Assembly: GCA_900660155.1 (NCBI GenBank)
Contig: CABFPE010000142.1
Coordinates: 1,378,180-1,442,179, forward strand
Origin: Hofstenia miamia
Taxonomy: Eukaryota > Xenacoelomorpha > Acoela > Hofsteniidae
Direction of reading: 5' to 3'
DNA length: 64,000 bases
The notes under the pieces are model-generated. The model was given only the letters and a program-made list of their open reading frames with translations. It was not told the DNA's origin and made no database searches. Every line of letters begins with the position of its first letter. Within the stretch, counting starts at the first letter, position 1. Position numbers and translations under genes: made by a program. Of the stretch, positions 56,592 through 64,000 are shown piece by piece.

Positions 56592-56821
56592 GGACTTGCA
56601 AAATTCTATGCTAATATAAAATAAATGACTAAGAGTAAAATAAATGCGCATTGAAACTCAACATTAATTACTTACCATCAAGGAAATTAACGGGTTTACT
56701 AACACCTTCACAAAAAGTTGTTATTGCGTCGATCTGATTTTGAGATACTTCACATTCAAATGTATGTTGTGCTATTTGTGAAATCAAACTAAACAAATAA
56801 GGTACAGTGAGGTTGCTTACT
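36648..56821 (-). CDS. Aldehyde-dehydrogenase-like protein (partial, likely non-catalytic)
   Basis: Eight minus-strand exons are seen: 56821-56676, 54561-54407, 53635-53495, 49578-49417, 42138-41941, 41834-41758, 40603-40486 and 36863-36648. All borders are GT-AG with matching phases, giving about 403 residues to TAG. The aldehyde dehydrogenase fold is recognisable. 'SSADYYSAAEMICKAVF' matches the D-A-D-L-x-x-A-V block, and the joint of exons 3 and 4, 'FSQDYLIASGIHIVLVEES', aligns with the N-Q-G-Q-x-C-x-A-G-x-R-x-x-V block. 'SQASIWTENISLALDAV' and 'NIYINGLN' with 'FPLGG' match the C-terminal A-S-V-W-T and I-N block. The catalytic Cys is absent and the nucleotide-binding loop is degenerate, as in the second half of ALDH16A1-type proteins. 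A stretch of about 60 residues expected between exons 4 and 5 is missing, perhaps lost in the misassembled 45-49 kb region. The 5' exons lie beyond 57 kb. The last 110 residues are not recognised. Confidence 0.65.
37364..37655 (+). pseudogene. hAT C-terminal dimerisation fragment in an intron
   Basis: After an open stretch, a shifted frame near 37520 reads 'VCPSVAVEKIFSMLKKPMTD' and 'LSLENML'. This corresponds to the hAT dimerisation block (P-x-S-V-x-x-E-R-x-F-S, then D-x-R-x-x-L). It is a short dead fragment within the last intron of the ALDH-like gene. Confidence 0.55.
37656..38009. other. No supported feature
   Basis: AT-rich intron sequence. Confidence 0.4.
38010..38640 (+). pseudogene. 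Old mariner relic of the DD41D type
   Basis: Near 38455-38600 the plus strand reads 'ILQQDGSPFH', then pieces matching 'LVKATWCN' and 'SDLTSLD.FFLR'. This parallels the second catalytic Asp block (Q-Q-D-G-A-x-x-H) and the W-P-x-R-S-x-D-L-x-x-x-D-x-F-L-W-G block of the better copy at 51.1-52.1 kb. It is full of stops. 'agggtgtctagtaattcc' at 38011 may be its terminal repeat. Confidence 0.45.
38690..38990 (+). repeat. Dispersed repeat, copy 1
   Basis: This stretch aligns with 52985-53300 on the same strand. Shared landmarks in order are 'aaaccg.ttt', 'atttacaaa.aattttctccaag', 'tattgctgtggt/tattgctatggc', 'aagttttgagcc..tgga', 'ttgattgttt/tgactgttt' and 'atatgtgcaaagatat'. It is non-coding. 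The family is not recognised. Both copies lie in introns of the ALDH-like gene. Confidence 0.6.
39000..40485. other. Intron sequence without recognised features
   Basis: Part of the last intron of the ALDH-like gene. Only short open frames occur. Confidence 0.4.
40604..41757. other. Intron sequence without recognised features
   Basis: AT-rich. No exon, domain or repeat pair was recognised. Confidence 0.4.
42139..43616. other. Intron sequence with a GC-rich patch
   Basis: Mostly AT-rich. At 42726-42825 a compact GC-rich patch carries several 'gccgt' and 'ggccg' words and begins 'cagtggccggccgcagcc', which looks like a hAT end. The partner end was not found. An (AT)n microsatellite lies at about 43524-43551, just before the hAT element. 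Confidence 0.4.
43617..46234 (+). mobile_element. hAT element of near-complete length with 8-bp duplication
   Basis: The left end CAGGGTTCGGCGGTATA and right end (other strand TAGGGCCCGACGGTATA) are imperfect inverted repeats. Flanking 8-mers gtagccag (43609-43616) and gtagccat (46235-46242) match 7 of 8. The 2,618 bp include a broken transposase gene and an (AT)n run of about 43 bases at 45331. The element sits in an intron of the ALDH-like gene. Its right part (from 45566) falls in the block that is assembled twice. Confidence 0.85.
43978..45323 (+). pseudogene. hAT transposase with CGGBP1-like N-terminus
   Basis: The start ATG at 43978 gives MPKHKLHVSEYVKTLPGGIQ, and a Cys-containing DNA-binding domain ('CKVCVNGFDY') like that of CGGBP1 follows. 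The first catalytic Asp lies in 'YYIMVD', interrupted by a stop just after it, and the second in 'LFVSDGASHM'. A TRW block follows ('LPVITRWYSWL'). A TAG at about 44233, a TAA at about 44432 and a frame change at about 44600 break the gene. The last frame is open for 228 codons to 45323. The C-terminal dimerisation block is missing and the frame ends beside an (AT)n tract. CGGBP1 itself is a host protein derived from a hAT transposase of this kind. Confidence 0.8.
46319..46742. mobile_element. MITE rich in palindromic GAGCGCTC motifs
   Basis: The left end 'gtgcattttcatgagcgc' and the right end (other strand 'ttgcattttcaagaaagcgc') are imperfect inverted repeats. Inside, the motif 'cagagcgctctgaaa' or near variants occurs at least six times in both orientations (about 46393, 46440, 46462, 46543, 46560, 46652 and 46718). 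It is about 424 bp and non-coding. The superfamily is unclear. It is repeated in the duplicate block at 48207-48630. Confidence 0.6.
47047..47144. mobile_element. 98-bp hAT-like micro-MITE
   Basis: The ends TAGAGATGAGTGCGGT and (other strand) TAGAGATGAGCGCGGT are inverted repeats with one mismatch. Flanking 8-mers atatgtaa and ttatgtac share 6 of 8 positions. The end resembles the family 2 hAT MITE end CAGAGATGG. A second copy at 48935-49032 belongs to the duplicated block. Confidence 0.6.
49579..50795. other. Intron sequence without recognised features
   Basis: AT-rich. No repeat pair or exon was recognised. Confidence 0.4.
50800..51145 (-). mobile_element. Helitron-like 3' end
   Basis: Read on the minus strand, the block ends with the hairpin TACCCCGGGCAACGCCGGGTA at about 50807-50827, followed within ten bases by 'cctctgcag'. 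A GC-rich CCCGGGCAACGCCGGGTA hairpin just before a CT-RR terminus is the usual 3' end of many animal Helitrons. Here the final CTAG is altered. Upstream on the same strand an open frame ends 'LRDWLRDKPDDMLRQEA..' with a stop at about 50892. About 340 bp are preserved. The other boundary falls where the mariner transposase starts. Confidence 0.5.
51148..52057 (+). pseudogene. Mariner transposase of the DD41D type
   Basis: The order is 'VGRPRTVRTPENLALVRVA', 'SDRSLRRILHNDFSFHPYK', 'FFSSDEAHFHLCGSVNKQN', 'KVTVWCAVSKF', 'YFFEENGRSVTVNSQRY', 'WFQQDGAIAHTS' and 'SADLSICDYFLWGYLKEK', to a stop at 52057. The second Asp (QQD) and third Asp (CDY) have 41 residues between them, as in the DD41D group of the IS630-Tc1-mariner superfamily. 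Two frame changes (about 51.37-51.41 kb and about 51.58 kb) and the loss of the N-terminal helix-turn-helix make it inactive. The sequence is otherwise well preserved, so it is fairly recent. It ends near 52.17 kb. Confidence 0.85.
52180..52984. other. Intron sequence without recognised features
   Basis: No coding signal or repeat pair was recognised. Confidence 0.4.
52985..53300 (+). repeat. Dispersed repeat, copy 2
   Basis: This is the partner of 38690-38990, with landmarks in the same order and spacing given there. The two copies differ by many substitutions and small indels, so they are old. Confidence 0.6.
53636..54406. other. Intron sequence without recognised features
   Basis: AT-rich sequence between exons 2 and 3 of the ALDH-like gene. 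Confidence 0.4.
54664..56227. mobile_element. TIR element of unknown family carrying tandem repeats
   Basis: At the left, 'ttattattataatggcgctgaatac' (54683-54707) is matched in inverted form by 'ctattcagtgccattgtaataat' at 56186-56208, with further AT-rich pairing outside. Related words 'gcgccattataatag' and 'gggcgctgaatacaa' occur inside in both orientations. Between the ends lie the 226-bp tandem repeats and one diverged unit. Foldback-type elements have such long AT-rich ends with internal tandem units. No ORF of note occurs. Confidence 0.5.
55235..55911. repeat. Three tandem copies of a 226-bp unit
   Basis: The copies are 55235-55460, 55461-55686 and 55687-55911, each starting 'gatt.tgctgcgaataatgc'. 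They are nearly identical, the third being one base shorter. A more diverged unit at about 54893-54985 shares 'agcgaataatgttcggat' and 'attacatctaga', which suggests that the array grew from an older single unit inside the element. Confidence 0.9.
56229..56309. repeat. Hairpin-forming inverted repeat
   Basis: The left arm contains 'tactatggtaaatt' and the right arm its complement 'aatttaccatagta', with 'gtccgctct' and 'agagaggac' outside them. A loop of about 25 bases repeats 'gtacagagcagac'. The arms are about 28 bases. It may be the remnant of a small MITE. An (AAT)n microsatellite lies at 56552-56590. Confidence 0.65.
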
Positions 56822-56977
56822 CTAGAAACGATACACTAAAGAGTGTCAAATTTATATTTTCGAAACAAGAAAATTCCTATTTTAAACACCTTTCAATTTT
56901 GAGAAAATTACACATTGATGATAATGTTTTTCAGAAATTCACATCTATTGAACAGTAATATTTACAAATGAAAATTA

Positions 56978-59909
56978 GGCCCTTTTCACAACAACACGGT
57001 CAGAAAATGTTGGGTCTATCTATGTTGACAAAATCAAAAGGAGAAACTGAACTCAATCTTCGCGCCCGATTCGTCATGGCAGCAAGCTTACCACCACGAG
57101 ACAAATTGCAAGCTCAAACTGCACTTTTTAGTACAAATAAAGAACAAGATATCAACAACAACATTGTTAGTGACAGTGACAATCGTGAAACGCTATCAGA
57201 TTAAAATGATTTCCAAGAAGAATAAGTCGATTAACCCACTTCACAATCTTCTGAAAGTGGACCCAGTGGTGGTGACGTTTTTGAGAAGGAAGAGTTGAAA
57301 GACAAGAATGAATATGCTATTAAGCTACGAAATCCTAGAAAGTCTTCATGGTCTCTACACAACATCATGATAGATGTATATCTCCTGATTCCAAGCTAGA
57401 TACAATATTGGAGCACAATAGAACGAATTGCGAATTTGATTCATGTGATCAAATTGTGAAACGACAAAAAACGCGAAGACTTTTAAGAAGGCGTTCCATG
57501 ATAAGTTTCCAAAACATGTTCGACATTACTGCCTCGAATGTTTGCATTATATTCAAACTGGTGTAATCATTATCAGTGTTCGGACCGGCTTGGATATGAT
57601 AATTTTATTAGGAAAGGAACTTTGTGATAGAAAGACTTTGGGCTACTGGAATTCACAGTTACTTCCTAAGATCAATGCGAACTTATGTTGGTATGGTCGA
57701 AGTTGCAAAGAATACTAGAGATCAATCGGGAACAACGATCAAATGTTAGCATGCAAGGAGTGTGGAAAAAGCACAAAAACTCACACAACGCCTCCAAAGT
57801 ATGTGAACACTGCAAAAATCATATGTGCTTCACATACATCTCCCAAAGTACCGGCATTTACTTATAGACTAACTCTTTCATAGGACAACTCTAACATAGA
57901 AGAAAATTTATATTTTCATACTTAAATCACTCTTATTGAAATTAAACTTCTTTTACTTGGGTAGTTAAATTGGCCACAATCAACAGTACTGCGCATATAC
58001 AATCGTTTAGTGGAACTAAGGTTAATAAATGAATTACTAAAATTTCAAAACTTTGTTCGAAGTTCAGGGCATAGATTTTGAAGCAGACTTGACTACTCAT
58101 TACTAGCATAGTGTAACAAGTTTAGTGGATTTGCAACTGAAGCGGTTCCAATTCTGATGAAAAGACTACCATTGCATGGAGATACTGAAAGGGTAAAGGA
58201 AAAAATGCAAAAAATTCGGCTAAATTACAGGCAAGGAATAGACGAAAGTAAGAATTGTTCCACAACACTAGGAAACATTAAAGTGCATATAGATGTTCGC
58301 CTGCAACACACTCCTTACCTTTTGGAGTTTCTTCCATCATTGTTGAACCATAAGGATTGTGCTGTATCAGCCGAAGTTGTTACTTCAAAAAATGTTGAGC
58401 TAATTGCAACGACTTATAATCCGAGACCTACTACCATGGAATCAATTATTGATTAAAGAGACGAAAACTGTCAATATCAACAGAGAGATACACTAATTTC
58501 AATTAGTATGTATTTATTTATATTCACATATCAGTCAAATTAATGATGATAAAAATGCTTATTATCAATTATGTTGAGCATGGATTTTATTAAAAGGAGT
58601 ATTATATTACATATTGCTGAGTTTTCTTTAAAATGCAATATATTGATTGTTATACTTACTTTTACAAAATTTAACAAATTTATATTGCAAGCTACTTTAC
58701 TAGGGGTGTCCCAAAAGTCATGAAATTCATGCAACAGATTTTCTGGTTTAGTATACTGATGTATATAAATTTTAGTTATACATAGAAGTGAAATCTATTC
58801 ATGTCTTAGTGGACTCTTTATGATTACGTAAAAATATGAGTTTTATTCTCTGAAATTAGTCTATAAATTAGTCATTGATAACAATTGCTAATGGAAATTT
58901 CAAAAGCAATGTACGTTTTGAATTGAAGTTTGAAGAGACACCGCAAGACATACATTCCCAGCTAGTAAGGATACGTGGTGAAGATAGCACATCATATGTG
59001 ACACAGACAAGCTGGTGCAAATACTTCAGAGTTGGGGACAGCACTAGAAGTCCAAAATCAGTTGGAGGATAAGAAAGTGTTGAAAAGCTGCGTGCAAGGA
59101 TTACACAAAACGAGCGATGGAAAATGAAATTGATAGTCCAAAGTCCACAATCTACAGGATCTTCACAACAGCTGAAACCGGAGAATTTATGTGCCAAATG
59201 GGTTTCTAACATCTTGATTCTTGCAAAAAAGGAAAGGAGGGTTGCTATTGCTCTTAATCTGTTTCCAATCATCAGAAATCGATGTAATTATTGGAAATAG
59301 TTTGTGGTTTGTATGGCTGATGACTATGAACAGAGTGCAAGATCGACCTTTAGACAGTACAAAAATACATGACATATCCGTGTCATGCTGCCTTGATTAG
59401 AAATGAACAAAGAAAAATAACCAATTTTTTCTCACATGTTAGTTTGCTCCATCGTCGACAGTTTGCTCTCTGTGCCAAATCAAAATGCAAAACTGCCGCT
59501 AAAACTTAGAAATTTGAACAAGGAATGCGGAATGTGGCACGCAAATCATTTGAGAGTGATATCTGCGTTATCATATTTCCTACGTCCGGGATATATATTT
59601 GATTTTTGAACGATTTCTGGCATAATTCCATATGTGTTCACATTATTTAAAAAAATAGCTCATACATTAAATATAACCGGCTTGCAAATTTGTGAATAAA
59701 ACATAATAGTATTCACAATAAAAGGTACTATATCTCAGTAATCATCCATGTGTAATGATAAAAAATTTGAATGTTATAAATTTACTTTGTCAGGCAATCA
59801 GAAAGCTGCAAGTAGTTTTGCCATTTTTGTTATGAAGGCAAGGGTCTTCTAAAATTATTGATGTCGATTATTTCAGTAGCGTGCTGATTGTGTTGTTGTG
59901 AAAACGGCC
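56978..59909 (+). mobile_element. 2.9 kb TIR element, piggyBac- or Harbinger-like
   Basis: The left end GGCCCTTTTCACAACAACAC is matched by the right end on the other strand, GGCCGTTTTCACAACAACAC. Both are flanked by TTA (56975-56977, 59910-59912). This fits a 3-bp Harbinger duplication or a decayed piggyBac TTAA. Inside, near 57745-57840, two overlapping frames read 'ACKECGKSTKTH' and 'CEHCKNHMC', the Cys pattern of the piggyBac C-terminal zinc motif. A further frame at 58157-58456 ('LPLHGDTERVKEKMQKIRLN') is not recognised. A mariner lies inside from 58701. The coding region is dead in several places. Confidence 0.6.
58701..59320 (+). pseudogene. Mariner element fragment nested in the TIR element
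   Basis: The end 'taggggtgtcccaaaagtcatg' at 58701 is typical of mariner terminal repeats. From about 58875 the frame reads 'NVRFELKFEETPQDIHSQL', then 'SYVTQTSWCKYFRVGDSTR', a stop, then 'ESVEKLRARITQNERW' and, shifted, 'ENLCAKWVSNILI'. In mariner transposases the order is I-K-F..L-K-G, P-x-E-I-H, W-x-x-x-F-x-x-G-R-x-S, then V-x-K-v-R and C-A-K-W-V-P. The catalytic part is missing or unrecognisable. Confidence 0.65.
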
Positions 59910-59912
59910 TTA

Positions 59913-61984
59913 GATTCAAAATTCAAATCCGCAATAATTATAATTATGGTTGGTATAAAATAGATAAAATAAAAAATTTATGAGTCTCGAGAATATTTTT
60001 AGAATAAAAAGGAAGCATTATATTCTACACTCTTGCATTATAGTAGAATTAAGTAGTAAAATGTGGAAATTAATAATGCACAATACCTGTCTAAACCACC
60101 AATGTTTGACATACGTTTCTAAAATAAAAGCAAAATTATTTTTTGAAATGTTACAGCATTCTAAATGATAAATTTACGTACAGAGTAATCAATTCTTCGA
60201 TTTGCAATCAATAACGTGATTAAAATAAAGTGTTAATTGCACAAACTATTAATAACAAGATTAACTACTATTCATCTATTCAATTTCCGATTAAGTATAT
60301 ATCCAAGAAGTCAATATACAAAGTGGATAAAAATAGCAGTTTACATAAACACGGGAGCATTATCTATGTGTTGGGAAATGTTGGATAAGCTTTCACAAAA
60401 CATTGATCTAACAATATTGTTGCTGAAACGTAAATTAGGCTTTTTTTAACACCCCTTTGCTACAAAGAAAGAATTCTTCGTCAAGCACCTAAGCTGTTGG
60501 GTTGCCGTATATGTTAGGGACCACAAAATCTTGTATGTCAAATTAGTAAATACTCAAGGGTTTTTATTGTTGTAACTGAACATTTGAGTAGACACAAATG
60601 GTACTCACGACTCATAGGTCCAAAATATCTAAAATAAAAAGGAAAGATGTTTCGTAGTCTTCAGAGAAGTAAACCTCTTCGAGAACAAGCCAAAAAATTA
60701 AATTTCAAGAATATCAATAGTTGGGGTTAGCAAATACAAATATGAAGCAGTTAGAAATTTGAAAAATTCCCGTCTTGGCAAGAAATACTTAACTCATTCA
60801 TTTTCTTTGAGGTGCAATACTATTAATTTACCCAAGGCTTACTCTAAACAAGAGCTATTTCTCTACTAAAAGCCCAAAAATGATTGAAATCAATGTTAAA
60901 CAAATAACGTTGTTTGTATACTTAATAGTTACATCGCAGAAAAAGTTTTAATTATTTATGTGCAATATATTGCATAGCAAAAAGAAATGCTTATGCTTGT
61001 TGTTAAAGTATTTACATAATTCAGTATATAGCGTATAATATAACAAATATTCTCAATGCTGCATTCAGAGAATATTAAATGCTATCCAAGCTCTGTTATC
61101 ACTACATGTAAAGTCTAAATTTGGCTAAAACAGTAACATTTTGTGCTAAATTTAACAAGATTTCTGGTTTAAATAAGTGGTTGCAGTCTTATAATTTAGG
61201 CATCAAAAAATTGTCGATGCTTGCATGAATTCATATTAATAATAAATTGTTTAATACCTAAAGTAGATACTTGAGCAGTATAGCATGGCTGCTATGACAT
61301 TTTTAGGTGATATTTAGAATGATTGAAAGTTTTTTCAAAAAATATCTCAATTGGGACCAAATGGAAATACAAATACAGTATACATAGATTTTAAGAAAAT
61401 GGTGGTACAAGTAAATTCTATGTGATTCAATAATAGTAAAATGCAATATTTGAAAATATATTCATAGGAAATCTGTAATTCCCAACAAATCATTAATCCA
61501 TTTGCGGTTGCTGTTGGTCAACATTTATTAATCAGGCTTTTTATTATAGCATAAAGCTAGAACATTGAATATTAAATGTACTTAAAACAGGATGGCAAGC
61601 TGTTTCTACGAGTAAAGGTGTATTGTGGCTTACTCGCCTCAATTGGGATGTGCTCTCAGACATTATTCCAAATACAAGTGTTCACCTATTTTTACCTATT
61701 CCACATATTTGCCGATATTGCATAACACATTTTGTTGCTATTTAAAGTGACGATGTAAATTCCGTCAATATTGCTCAAAAATATTGTGCTTTTGTTAGCA
61801 TCATCACTATGTTGACACAACCATTAAGACATGGGTTCTCAAATTTTTGATGCTCTGGAAAAAGATTTGAAAGAAAGAAAAAAAATATCTCTATTTTAGT
61901 GTGAAACACTTCAAACTGACTAAATGTAGCAACTAATACATGATGGAAAAGAAACTGTTAGTGTTTCTTGAGGAATCTGTTGGG
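59913..61984. other. No supported gene
   Basis: Two kilobases of AT-rich sequence without recognised domains, repeat pairs or phase-consistent exons. Confidence 0.4.
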
Positions 61985-62757
61985 GAACATCATCATGAAT
62001 GATCGATCAATTGTTCTTTCAGAAGCCGGTAAATGTTTTCGTAACCTTGTCGCACATTCTTCTGAACAACTTTCCATCTGACTTTCTCACAATTGTCTGC
62101 AATGGTTCGAAATGGTCCGTATATCCCAGTCGCATGGCTTTTCTCTGTAAATTGTCAATTATCTTCTGTAAAGACTTCTTGCATCATCCCCACACAGACA
62201 CACCATACGTTATACTAGGCAATATCAGAGAGGTGTAGTGTTTTGAGCTCGCACAATTAATAACTTTGTGCCTTTAGCTTATTCAGAAGAAACATCTGAC
62301 TTCTGCATTTAAGCGCCAGCTTGGAAACGTGTTCTTCAAATGTCACCGCATTATCAATATATATATTCCAAGAATTTTAATAACATTAGAGAGTTTGTCG
62401 AGTAAGTCTCGAGGATTATTCAATGCAGAGTTTCCTTTTGTAAAAACAATTTGAACAGGTTTTTCTTCAGTCATTAATAAGTTGTTGCGATCGCAACAGT
62501 CGTTAACAGATTGGAGTCTTATCATGTCCACTCATAACTCCCAGTAAAATCGTATCATCGCCAGCATATTTGGACAGAAACAAATTGAACAAAATTGATA
62601 CCAAGATAGAGCCTTGGGGTATACCAGCATTGGTGCAAAGGTGGTCCGAATGGTGTCTGTTGAAGTCAACGAATTGCGTCCTGTCTAGCAGGAAATCGCA
62701 CACTTGTTTAACTTTATGTGGTAAGATATTCAGTTTCTGGAGAGAGTATACCATCTG
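61985..62757 (-). pseudogene. LINE reverse-transcriptase fragment (CR1/Jockey-like)
   Basis: On the minus strand the order is 'VCDFLLDRTQFVDFN', 'NAGIPQGSILVSILFNLFLS', 'KYAGDDTILL', then 'VN.CCDRNNLLMTEEKPVQI', 'FEEHVSKLALKCRSQMFLLN' and 'ITYGVSVWG'. These are the conserved RT blocks from G-x-P-Q-G-S through the Y-A-D-D site to the thumb of CR1/Jockey-like LINEs. The active site has an extra Gly (YAGDD). Several frame changes and stops occur, and the endonuclease and 5' part are absent. The adjacent gene runs on the same strand. Confidence 0.75.
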
Positions 62758-62759
62758 AT

Positions 62760-63192
62760 CGCGAAGTACTCAGGTCAATAGCAATTACTCTGACACGTAG
62801 AGTTACTATATACAGGCAATGCAGCGAGTAAATACAGAAAAGTTATCAGAAGCCGATTATGTAATGATACCACAAAATAAGAAGTACACGGTTTTATAAA
62901 TAAATAAGTCATTTCGTAAACGTAATAATGTAAATATGAAAGTAAACTTTGCATTGTAAGGCAAAAAACACAATTTAAAAAAATACAAAGCATTCCTTGG
63001 ATTGATTTTTTATAATTCTAAGAGAATCACAATTTAGCTAACTTGGCCTTAGAAGAAACACTTCGTAGAGCACTCAGTTTAGAGATATTATTTAACAAAA
63101 TATTTGCACCTTTTTTCAAAATTTATATCAATGTAAGTGGCAACAATGCACTCTATAAAACGTATTAAACTTTTTCTACAAAATAGTTTTAC
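62760..63192. other. No supported feature
   Basis: AT-rich. Possibly intron of the gene at 63.2-63.6 kb. Confidence 0.35.
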
Positions 63193-63624
63193 ATCACAAT
63201 TTAAGATAAACCCAAAAAGATAGTTGGCAAAGGAAAAACAATTCATTGCAGGGATATGAAAGTTGTCCACAATCAATTGCTGCAGTTAATTCAGTAAATT
63301 TGTTACTTTGCACTGTCATGCTATATTTTGAGCAACGGTGATCAATATAATCTGCAATTTACACAATGCCCATATTGATGTCATCAGGTAAATTTTCTAC
63401 ATCGGCAAATAAATTTTCAATAGCTTCTTCCTCTGAAACTGACAAACTACAGTCACAATTAATAAATACACCAGTGATCTTTGACAGATAGAAGAAAAAA
63501 ATCAAAATTGTATTTCATAAAAAAGCAAGCAGTTTTTAGCTTAAATGTTTCAAGTGTTTGACACAGAAATTTAGTAATTACTGCCAGAACTTTGCCCATA
63601 CTCTTCAAACGTTCCTTCGCAAAA
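63193..63624 (-). CDS. Three phase-consistent exons of an unrecognised gene
   Basis: The exons are 63624-63582, 63438-63365 and 63279-63193. Each starts after an AG (the first after 'tttttcag') and ends before a GT, and the phases (1, 0, 0) join without a stop. The product reads 'FCEGTFEEYGQSSG', then 'I' and 'SEEEAIENLFADVENLPDD', then 'QLIVDNFHIPAMNC' and 'FANYLFGFILNCD'. It is acidic first and hydrophobic later. The donor of the second exon (GTGTAA) is weak. It lies upstream of the ALDH-like gene on the same strand and could be its 5' part, but I see no ALDH motif in it, so it is left unnamed. Confidence 0.35.
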
Positions 63625-64000
63625 CTGAAAAATAAAAAAAATGGCCATGGCCCGTTTAGCACTAAAATCCATAAATTTTCGACTTATTAGATACACTAAA
63701 GTATGTTATTCTTGCACAGTGTTAAAAATTTCTAAAGTTAATTAGAATTGAAATCCACTGCAGTGGTATACATTCTGTTAAAATTTTTATATCTTATAGC
63801 CTGGCATAGCATAGTTCTAATTTCTTAATTTTAGTAATAGGAAAGCAACCACACTAAATACGTGAGTTATGACAAGAACAGTTATAAAGTTTTCCTCATA
63901 TTTCATTTCGAACGCCGTATGAAGTGTAAAATATAATTGTCAAAATGGCATTTTTCAAAGTTCGATTGATATGTATAAACCAAATTAAAGGGCTCTAAAA
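63625..64000. other. No supported feature
   Basis: AT-rich edge of the window, probably intron or flank of the minus-strand exons. Confidence 0.35.

Overview
The window is AT-rich, with short exons separated by transposon-filled introns (GT-AG splicing), two Rab-type GTPase genes, and relics of many animal-type transposons. These are hAT in several lineages, Tc1/mariner including a DD41D type, a P-element/THAP9-like relic, a possible piggyBac, a Helitron end, a Penelope-like element and LINEs. This points to an invertebrate animal. A tunicate or cnidarian would fit, but nothing in the sequence settles the species. The assembly is draft quality. Isolated single Ns sit at contig joins, one run of Ns lies between poly-G ends, and three blocks appear twice almost unchanged next to an N. 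I read those three as assembly or haplotype duplications.

Layout. 1-9.9 kb: a CRE/E-box/CCAAT cluster that looks like a promoter, a 1.36 kb mariner with intact ends, hAT fragments and a P-element-like relic. 9.9-10.7 kb: an intact minus-strand gene for a secreted, highly charged repeat protein. 11.0-16.4 kb: decayed coding sequence on both strands, cut by small hAT elements with clear 8-bp target duplications. 17.3-17.9 kb: an intronless Rab-like gene with a lost switch II motif. 23.3-28.2 kb: a four-exon Rab-like gene whose introns hold nested transposons. Both Rab proteins are 202 residues long and end in a Cys-rich tail with Cys at position -4. 28.2-34.5 kb: an internally deleted hAT, a reverse-transcriptase element with a tandem duplication, a TIR element flanked by TTAA, and a Penelope-like fragment.

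35.4-56.8 kb: host genes on the minus strand. The main one is a gene of at least eight exons whose splice phases all agree. It encodes an aldehyde-dehydrogenase-like protein in which the catalytic Cys region is replaced. Its introns hold a 2.6 kb hAT with a CGGBP1-like zinc finger, mariner relics, a Helitron end, a dispersed repeat seen twice, and a TIR element carrying three 226-bp tandem repeats. 57-62.8 kb: a 2.9 kb TIR element with piggyBac-like traces and a mariner inside it, then a LINE fragment. 63.2-63.6 kb: three phase-consistent minus-strand exons of an unrecognised gene.

No complete gene cluster or known defence, toxin or biosynthetic system was seen. The most informative items are the charged repeat protein, the two atypical Rab proteins, the ALDH-like pseudoenzyme, and the unusual density and nesting of hAT elements.
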